Assembly (NCBI RefSeq): GCF_000523235.1
Contig: NZ_CP006850.1
Span: forward strand, 7,130,001-7,194,000
Length of the DNA: 64,000 nt
Direction: 5' to 3'
From: Nocardia nova SH22a
GTDB lineage: Bacteria; Actinomycetota; Actinomycetes; Mycobacteriales; Mycobacteriaceae
Under the pieces are notes generated by a model that was not told where the DNA came from, ran no database searches, and saw nothing but the letters and a program-made list of their open reading frames with translations. Both the position numbers and the translations under genes were made by a program. Below are positions 58,990 through 64,000 of this stretch, piece by piece (positions within the stretch are counted from its first letter, which is position 1; each line of letters starts with the position of its first letter).

Positions 58990-59125
58990 CCGGGCGAGTT
59001 TTCTCCGTCCGATCCCTCCTTCCAGTCAGGTCTTTCAGTAGCGTCCCAACTTGTTCGCTGTGCGTGATGCATCAGCTGTGTCGCTACCGGCTCGGTCCAG
59101 AGCAGCTGACGTGGGACCTGCCATC
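58990..59125 (-). repeat. Second, more decayed copy of the integrase 3' end
   Basis: The plus strand GCGAGTTTTCTCCGTCCGA (from 58993) and TCGCTGTGCGTGATGCATCAG (near 59050-59070) match the sequences just after tRNA-Ala (GCGGGTTTCCTCCGCCCGA and TCGCTGCGCGTGATGCGTCAG, 56056-56140). On the minus strand it reads MAGPTSAALDRAGSDTADA, recalling the YMARG...ALDRA end of the first integrase, and stops at 59035. This is a direct duplication about 2.9 kb apart, flanking the kinase, 2H-phosphoesterase and VKOR genes. Confidence 0.7.
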
Positions 59126-59193
59126 TACCGTATGTTCGGTGGGGCCATGGCGATCTTCTTGCCTGCTGTTCACCGCCACCCGCCGTTCCCCAC

Positions 59194-59325
59194 GTGCACA
59201 ACCGCTTCTTCCGAGGCCTCGTACGAACACTCAGCCGATTCGGGCCGCTCTCGATCCGGATCCTGTTCCTCGCATTCGGCGCCGCGCTGGTCATCGACAC
59301 CATCAGGAACTACTCATCGCTGTAA
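59194..59325 (+). CDS. Small membrane protein, 43 residues
   Basis: A GTG-started frame reads VHNRFFRGLVRTLSRFGPLS then IRILFLAFGAALVIDTIRNYSSL. Third-position GC is very high, the N-terminal half is basic and the rest is one hydrophobic helix, so a real small inner-membrane protein is plausible. No ribosome-binding site is visible, and the surroundings are full of decayed genes, so it may be a remnant. No family is recognised. Confidence 0.4.
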   Translation: MHNRFFRGLVRTLSRFGPLSIRILFLAFGAALVIDTIRNYSSL

Positions 59326-59682
59326 ACCGCGCCCAATCGGGTTCTGTGACGACGTGGGCGGCGAGCTCACACAATGCCGTGTCCGTAACCCCGATATTCG
59401 GAAAGGACCAGCCCGGGTACATTCACCGAAACCGACCGCGCTCCAATCACTTCCAGAACTCGCGGCGATTCCGTTCGAGCTGGACCGACTCGGTCTTCAA
59501 CTACCTGCCATCGACGGAGCGACGTTGGAATTGAAATCGGCATGTGCGGCTCGTCGGACTACCGGGGCAGCACCTGCCTCATCGAGTCGAACAATGTTGA
59601 CTGCACGAGACACGGCACCAGCGACAATTTCGATCAGTGGCAGAACCCCGGTTCGGTTTGGGCCACAGGAATATCCGCCTGA
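59326..59682 (+). pseudogene. Frameshifted remnant, possibly of a small secreted protein
   Basis: One frame reads IFGKDQPGYIHRNRPRSNHF, then RFRSSWTDSVFNYLPSTERRW; the next frame carries on MCGSSDYRGSTCLIESNNVD then CTRHGTSDNFDQWQNPGSVW to a TGA at 59680. Both pieces have strongly gene-like third positions, so a single base was probably gained or lost near 59530. The DSVFNYLP...SDYRGSTCL pattern faintly recalls peptidase-inhibitor I36 / crystallin-like secreted proteins, which is a guess. The second piece could stand alone from the ATG at 59542 (46 residues). Confidence 0.45.
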
Positions 59683-59823
59683 ACGAGTTTGCCCGCAAAC
59701 GCCGACCGCCGCTTCCACGACCTAGGCGACAACGGTCGCGCCGCAGTGCTGGCACTGCCTGAGGCGTGCACGTCTGGCACCACGCCGGGATACGGAAAGT
59801 CGAATAGTTCCGTCGGCGGGTGG

Positions 59824-60369
59824 CTACAGTCCGGTAAGTGTGATCGCCCGGTACACACCGATTAGCGTTGCAGCGCCGACGATCTCGCCGCGTTCGATCA
59901 TCCGCACCGCGTCATCGAGCGGTACCCAACGGATCGTTTCCGCCTCATTGACATCCGGCCGGGTGTCAGTGAGGTCGGCGCCGCGGGCGAGGTACACCTC
60001 CTGCGGATGATCGAGCGTTCCAATCGCGGGCTGATACGTGACCAGATGCTGCATCGCACGCGGCCGCCAGCCGGTCTCTTCCTCGACCTCACGGGCAGCC
60101 GCAACGGCGACGTCCTCCGCATGGTCAACATACCCGCCGGGCAGCTCCCACACCCACTGATCGATGATCCACCGATGTCGATACATCAGAAGTAACTCGC
60201 GATTGTCGTTGAGCACCAACGTCATCGCACACCGGGGAATCCGCGCCACGTACTGAGTGAACTCCACCCCGTCGGGCAGTCGAATGTCTGCCGTCGACAA
60301 CCTGATATGCCGGTTCTCGTCCACCAAACGCTCACCGAGGATCGTCCACCGGGTATCGCTCACACTCAC
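59824..60369 (-). CDS. NUDIX hydrolase
   Basis: The 181-residue product carries a complete NUDIX box, GX5EX7REVXEEXGW, read as GYVDHAEDVAVAAAREVEEETGW near residue 85 (given here in overlapping parts GYVDHAEDVAVAAA and AREVEEETGW). It also has the VWELPGGY lead-in, as in ADP-ribose pyrophosphatase-type members. The start is uncertain: GTG 60369 or GTG 60363 (VSDTRWTILGERL) fit the family although the frame is open to 60570. No ribosome-binding site is clear. It is the first gene after the element remnants. Confidence 0.9.
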   Translation of the reverse strand: MSVSDTRWTILGERLVDENRHIRLSTADIRLPDGVEFTQYVARIPRCAMTLVLNDNRELLLMYRHRWIIDQWVWELPGGYVDHAEDVAVAAAREVEEETGWRPRAMQHLVTYQPAIGTLDHPQEVYLARGADLTDTRPDVNEAETIRWVPLDDAVRMIERGEIVGAATLIGVYRAITLTGL

Positions 60370-60699
60370 GACGGTAGTGGAGGCGGCAAGCCCACGTGTG
60401 CCCGATAGGTCGAGGTGCGGAACGTGATCGAGCGATCCGGCTACATCCCACCGGAAATCCACGAAAATGAGTGTAGCCCTGCAGTTCTCGCTCCTTTCGA
60501 GTGTCACGACCATGTGCGGGCTACACCGCAGGAGGCACTGCACTGGGCCCGTGTGGCAGATGCGTGCCACTGTCGAATCACTACTGGACCAGTAGTCGGC
60601 ATCGTGGCGCGATCGGCCGGGCCACAGTTCGGCGGGTGCGGAGCGACCCGAAGCGGCATGACGGGATACTGCGGTTATCGGACGGGGATTGTGAGGGCG
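60370..60699. promoter_or_regulatory. Gap between the NUDIX start and the TetR stop, with a 17-bp dyad
   Basis: No gene is supported in these 330 bp. ACTACTGGACCAGTAGT (60580-60596) is a perfect 8-bp inverted repeat around one base, typical of a dimeric repressor site, about 210 bp upstream of the NUDIX start. The neighbouring TetR gene has its own, different operator on its other side. Confidence 0.5.
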
Positions 60700-61473
60700 T
60701 CAGCCAGCCGACGCCGGCGGACGGAATCGGTCGATATAGGTCTGCAGGCCGTCGAGGAGACGGTGGAGTCCGAAGTCGAATGCGCGGGCAGGATTGTGGG
60801 CGGCGTCGTATTCGGCGCCGGCGGCGGCGCCGACTCGCACGGCGGTCGGGAAACGGGCCGGGTCGAGGACTCGAGCGAGAGCGGGCGCGGCTTGCTGCCA
60901 CCATTGCTGGTCGGTGATTCCGGTCTCGGTTCGGGCGGCGGCGGTGTCCGCGGCGAGGCGGGCGGCGCCGCGGACGTAGTCGTTGACGAATCCGACGATG
61001 AGATCCATGTCGATATCGGTCAGTCCGAGGCTATCGACGGCACTCAGTTCGTAGTCGTACTTGGCGGTGTGGTGCGGCCCCAGCAAGGGACGGCTGGTCG
61101 CGATCTGTAACAGCCACGGATGTGCTTGATAGACAGTCCAGTTCGCGCGAGCGACCGATTCGACCCGGGCACGCCACCCGAGTCGGCCGTGGCGTGGCAT
61201 CGGGTAGTCGCGCCAGGCGCGGTCGGCGAGCAGATCGAGCAGTTCCGACTTGCCGGGAACGTACCCGTACAGCGACATCGCGGTCACACCGAGTTCATCG
61301 GCGATGCGTCGCAAGGTCACCGCAGACAGCCCTTCCCCGTCAGCGATCGCAAGGGCAGTGGTGGCGATGTCGTCGACCGTGAGCTTCGGCTTGGGGCCGC
61401 GTCGGGGTGCTGGTGGCACTCCCCACAGCAGCTCCACCGTCCGTTGGGGATCGCCACTCCCGGTGTAGTCCAT
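60700..61473 (-). CDS. TetR-family regulator (TetR_C_1 type) of the adjacent ABC exporter
   Basis: The 257-residue product has a TetR helix-turn-helix at about residues 30-75 (LTVDDIATTALAIADGEGLSAVTLRRIADELGVTAMSLYGYVPGK) and a C-terminal domain of the TetR_C_1 type, found in drug-responsive regulators. The ATG at 61473 (MDYTGSGDPQRTV) is used; the frame is open to 61536. It is divergent from a DrrAB-type exporter and separated from it by a clear paired operator, so it most likely represses that exporter and itself. Confidence 0.87.
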   Translation of the reverse strand: MDYTGSGDPQRTVELLWGVPPAPRRGPKPKLTVDDIATTALAIADGEGLSAVTLRRIADELGVTAMSLYGYVPGKSELLDLLADRAWRDYPMPRHGRLGWRARVESVARANWTVYQAHPWLLQIATSRPLLGPHHTAKYDYELSAVDSLGLTDIDMDLIVGFVNDYVRGAARLAADTAAARTETGITDQQWWQQAAPALARVLDPARFPTAVRVGAAAGAEYDAAHNPARAFDFGLHRLLDGLQTYIDRFRPPASAG

Positions 61474-61530
61474 GCCGACATCATCTCCGGTCGACCGCTC
61501 GGGCTGTTCAGCACCACACTCGACAATTCT

Positions 61531-61568
61531 ATACAACGTATCCTAATATACTTCTATATACGTTGTAT
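61531..61568. promoter_or_regulatory. Paired inverted operator between tetR and the ABC exporter
   Basis: ATACAACGTAT (61531-61541) and ATACGTTGTAT (61558-61568) are exact reverse complements, separated by 16 bp that contain a possible -10, TAATAT (61544-61549). The right half lies 18 bp before the exporter start, so binding would block its promoter or the message start. Confidence 0.8.
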
Positions 61569-61586
61569 GGAGTTATGGAGGTTGTG

Positions 61587-62552
61587 GTGAGCGATGTGAT
61601 CGTGTGCGATGACGTGCGCAAACGCTACGGTGAGACGGCCGCGCTGGACGGGTTCGAGCTGTCGGTGCCGCCGGGAATGGTTTATGGGTTGCTGGGCCCG
61701 AATGGCGCGGGCAAGACGACCGCGGTGCGGATCCTGGCGACCCTGACCCGTCCGGACTCGGGGCGGATCCAGGTCGCCGGATACGACGTGACCACCGCCG
61801 CGCGGGCGGTACGGCGACGGATCGGGCTGGTCGGCCAGCATGCGGCGGTGGACGAAGCGCTGTCGGGACGGCAGAACCTGGAGATCTTCGCCCGCCTGTA
61901 TCACCTGGGCCCACGTCAGGCGCTGCGGCGAGCCGGAGAACTGCTCGACCGGTTCGAGCTGGCGGACGCTGGGAACAAGCCGGTGAAGCAGTACTCCGGC
62001 GGGATGCGGCGACGCCTCGATCTGGCCGTGAGCCTGATTCTCGCGCCCGCGGTGCTGTTCCTGGACGAGCCGACCACCGGCCTGGACCCGCACAACCGGA
62101 ACCAGGTGTGGCAGGCGGTACGCGACCTGGTCGTCGACGGCACCAGCGTGCTGCTCACCACCCAGTACCTCGAAGAAGCCGATCAGCTCGCCATGCAGCT
62201 GTCGATCATGAACCATGGACGCGTCATCGCGACCGGCACTCCTGGCGCACTCAAGGACCGATTGGGTGGCGATCGCCTCGACATCGTCGTACACCGGGCC
62301 GCCGACCTGCCCGCCGCCACCGCCCTCGTCCACAACCGCCTCGACGTGACCGCCGCCGTCGACATCGATACTCGCCGTATCAGCGCACCGGTGACCGACC
62401 CGGTCACCGCCCTGACCGACATCGCCTCGACGCTGCGCGATGCCGGAATTGCGATCGAGGACCTTTCCGTGCGCCGGCCCACTCTCGACGAAGTGTTCCT
62501 ACACCTGACCCGATCCCCCGCCGAACCTGTCGCCCAGGAGGCCAACCTGTGA
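61587..62552 (+). CDS. ABC transporter ATP-binding protein, DrrA (daunorubicin-resistance) type
   Basis: The 321-residue ATPase has Walker A LLGPNGAGKTTAVRIL near residue 38, the Q-loop GLVGQHAAVDEAL, signature QYSGGMRRRLDLA near residue 138 and Walker B VLFLDEPTTGLDPHNR near residue 158. The C-terminal DrrA domain (RLDIVVHRAADLP...; RRPTLDEVFLHLT) is complete. The GTG at 61587 (VSDVIVCDDV) is chosen since GGAGG lies five bases upstream; ATG 61575 lacks that spacing. Its stop overlaps the permease start by four bases (GTGA). The drug or lipid exported is unknown. Confidence 0.93.
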   Translation: MSDVIVCDDVRKRYGETAALDGFELSVPPGMVYGLLGPNGAGKTTAVRILATLTRPDSGRIQVAGYDVTTAARAVRRRIGLVGQHAAVDEALSGRQNLEIFARLYHLGPRQALRRAGELLDRFELADAGNKPVKQYSGGMRRRLDLAVSLILAPAVLFLDEPTTGLDPHNRNQVWQAVRDLVVDGTSVLLTTQYLEEADQLAMQLSIMNHGRVIATGTPGALKDRLGGDRLDIVVHRAADLPAATALVHNRLDVTAAVDIDTRRISAPVTDPVTALTDIASTLRDAGIAIEDLSVRRPTLDEVFLHLTRSPAEPVAQEANL

Positions 62553-63391
62553 CTGTCTACGCACCTGCCGTGCCGGCACCGGCCGAGTCCACACTGCATC
62601 AACTGAGATGGATAGTCACCGACACGATCACGGTGACCGGTCGTGAGCTGGCGCACTGGCGCCGCCAACCTGGCGCCGTCATCACCAACACCTTGTTGTT
62701 CCCGATCATGATCGTGCTCATGTTCGGATACCTGCTCGGTGGTGCGATGACCGTGCCCGGCGGCGGCAACTACCTCGAGTTCCTGCTTCCCGGCATGTTC
62801 GCGATGACCATGGTCTTCGGCATCGGCGCCAGCATGATCGCCGTCAGCGCCGACGCTGCCCGGGGCATCACCGACCGCTTCCGCTCCATGCCCACCTCAG
62901 CGGTGTCCATCCTGGCCGGCCGCGCTCTCGCCGACATGCTCAACTCGACTGTCGCCCTGGCGGCGCTTCTCGCCTGCGGTCTCGCCATCGGCTGGCACCC
63001 CCACCACGGCCTCGGCTCGGCCCTCGGTGCGATAGGACTGCTGTTGCTGCTCCGGTTCGCGTTCCTGTGGATCGGCGTGTACCTGGGACTGCGCTGGTAC
63101 GACAATCCCGAGGCCATCACCGCGATACGCACCCTCGAATTTCCGATCGGTTTCCTCGGCAACCCGTTCGTCGCCACCGCCACCATGCCTGCCTGGCTCG
63201 GCGCCATCGCAACCTGGAATCCGCTGTCCGCGACCACCACAGCCGTGCGCGATCTGTTCGGCAATCCCACCGGTGCCGACCACAGCTGGATCACCCAGCA
63301 CGCCACCGTCATGGCCATCGCCTGGCCGCTCCTGCTGACCGCAATCTTTCTTCCGCTGGCAGTCCACCGCTACCGAAACCTGACTGCATAA
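62549..63391 (+). CDS. ABC-2 type permease, DrrB-like
   Basis: The 280-residue product has about six membrane helices in the ABC-2 arrangement: GAVITNTLLFPIMIVLMFGYLLGG, the LLPGMFAMTMVFGIGASM pair, the connected helices LADMLNSTVALAALLACGLAIGW and LGAIGLLLLLRFAFLWIGVYLGL, and the C-terminal one. The short signature-like TDRFRSMPTSAVSILAGRALAD loop matches DrrB permeases. The GTG start overlaps the ATPase gene stop, and AGGAGG lies upstream. The 204 bp after it hold no gene; a TCCAGG/CCTGGA inverted repeat is at about 63447-63464. Confidence 0.92.
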   Translation: MTVYAPAVPAPAESTLHQLRWIVTDTITVTGRELAHWRRQPGAVITNTLLFPIMIVLMFGYLLGGAMTVPGGGNYLEFLLPGMFAMTMVFGIGASMIAVSADAARGITDRFRSMPTSAVSILAGRALADMLNSTVALAALLACGLAIGWHPHHGLGSALGAIGLLLLLRFAFLWIGVYLGLRWYDNPEAITAIRTLEFPIGFLGNPFVATATMPAWLGAIATWNPLSATTTAVRDLFGNPTGADHSWITQHATVMAIAWPLLLTAIFLPLAVHRYRNLTA

Positions 63392-63595
63392 CCACGGCCG
63401 ACATTCGGCTTCGATCACCACTCAGAAAGCCTCCGCCCCAACGCTTCCAGGCCTACACCTGGAGCCCTGGGAGCGGCAGAGGGACTGCCGGTTTCGAAGT
63501 TCGCTCGTCCGGTTGCCGGAGGTCGTGGCGAAAGTGCTGTACGGGCGCGGGGTTGAGCCTGCTGGGCCGGGGAGTCGACGGTTTAGTGTCGGAGT

Positions 63596-64000
63596 GTGAG
63601 TGATGTGGTCGACGGAGACACCGAGCTACCACTGGTGCAGTTCTCGGAGCTGGACCCGGGGGTGGCTCGCGAGCTTCCCCGGCATCGCCACGACCTGTCG
63701 CGTGACGAGGTTCGTACGTCTCAGCGTTCCCGGTTGATCGTGGCGACTGTGCAGGTCGTGGCCGAGAAGGGGTATGCAGGGGCGAGTGTGCGCCAGATCG
63801 CGGCGCGGGCCGGGATTTCCACGAAGACCTTCTACGAGTTGTATCCGGACAAAGAAGAAGCGTTCCTGGCCACCTACGCTTCGGTCGATCGGCTCACCGA
63901 GCTGATGCGGCACGCGGTCGCGCAAGCGCGCACCGCGGCGAGCGTGATCGAGGCGGGCGTGACGGTCTATCTGACGAGCTTGGCTGCCGAACCGACGTTC
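63596..64000 (+). CDS. TetR-family regulator (3' end outside window)
   Basis: The visible 135 codons include a TetR helix-turn-helix at about residues 40-90 (RSRLIVATVQVVAEKGYAGASVRQIAARAGISTKTFYELYPDKEEAFLATY) and the beginning of the ligand domain. The frame is still open at the window edge. GTG 63596 and GTG 63605 are both possible starts; GGAG at 63591-63594 suits the second better. An N-terminal arm of about 35 residues precedes the DNA-binding domain. Target and ligand are unknown. Confidence 0.88.
   Translation, partial: MSDVVDGDTELPLVQFSELDPGVARELPRHRHDLSRDEVRTSQRSRLIVATVQVVAEKGYAGASVRQIAARAGISTKTFYELYPDKEEAFLATYASVDRLTELMRHAVAQARTAASVIEAGVTVYLTSLAAEPTF

Noticed and set aside
56020..64000. 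A second complete copy of the tRNA-Ala 3' end as a right attachment site
   Set aside because: I did not find the sequence GGTTCGATTCCCC with the TAGCTCC end again downstream; the element's other end may be lost or outside the window.

Overview
The window looks like chromosomal DNA of a mycolic-acid actinobacterium, most probably Nocardia or a close relative. The sequence is GC-rich with strong G/C preference at third codon positions, GTG starts are frequent, and the family set fits: RpfB, protein O-mannosyltransferase, ergothioneine genes, a TetR-rich regulator set and a pimB-like mannosyltransferase. The gene order is also a scrambled but clear match to the block I remember from Mycobacterium tuberculosis, Rv1001-Rv1020 (arcA, pmt, rsmI, metG, tatD, rpfB, ksgA, ispE, pth, rplY, prs, glmU, TetR, mfd). 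Species identity is inferred from content only.

Layout. 1-8.6 kb: mfd (cut by the window edge), a gamma-butyrolactone-receptor-like TetR, a second TetR, tRNA-Gln, the glmU-prs operon, an acidic hypothetical protein and a DUF2461 protein. 8.7-14.9 kb: the ergothioneine operon egtA-(23-codon ORF)-egtB-egtC-egtD on the minus strand, with a class V PLP enzyme (probable EgtE) diverging from it. 14.9-20.8 kb: ADP-ribosylglycohydrolase, pth, rplY, a PlsC-type acyltransferase with a doubled operator, TetR and prfC. 20.8-25 kb: an NTF2-like protein and a DUF4393 / DUF445 / DUF4393 group around a tandem 65-bp repeat. 25-29.3 kb: an ABC-F protein, a luciferase-like monooxygenase and ispE. 29.4-32.9 kb: a copper module (copZ, an anchored His-rich protein, copA) behind CsoR-like boxes and ended by a terminator; it lies between ispE and ksgA. 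33-38.8 kb: small membrane and secreted proteins, a frameshifted maleylpyruvate-isomerase-like gene, ksgA, a secreted lipase and an SDR. 38.8-49 kb: rpfB, tatD, metG, TetR, rsmI, pmt, GntR-arcA, soxR and an SDR. 49-55.9 kb: a glycosyltransferase, a GAF protein coupled to a GAF-GGDEF-EAL protein, twin GyrI-like proteins and udgB.

From tRNA-Ala (55,969-56,041) to about 59.8 kb the character changes to a graveyard of a site-specific integrated element: two degraded tyrosine-recombinase 3' ends about 2.9 kb apart, a 2H-phosphoesterase gene with an in-frame TAG, other broken fragments, and two genes that look intact (a uridine-kinase-like protein and a VKOR-family membrane protein). From 59.8 kb onward come a NUDIX hydrolase, a TetR / DrrAB-type ABC exporter module with a paired operator, and the start of another TetR gene.

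The most unusual sequence-level observations are: a family of about 76-78 bp near-symmetric palindromes centred on GGGAATTCCC, present twice (27,056-27,133 and 36,564-36,639); a 23-codon ORF that exactly bridges egtA and egtB with ATGA overlaps on both sides; the paired operators upstream of plsC and the DrrAB module; and the accreted integrase remnants at tRNA-Ala. No CRISPR array, rRNA or intact insertion sequence was seen.
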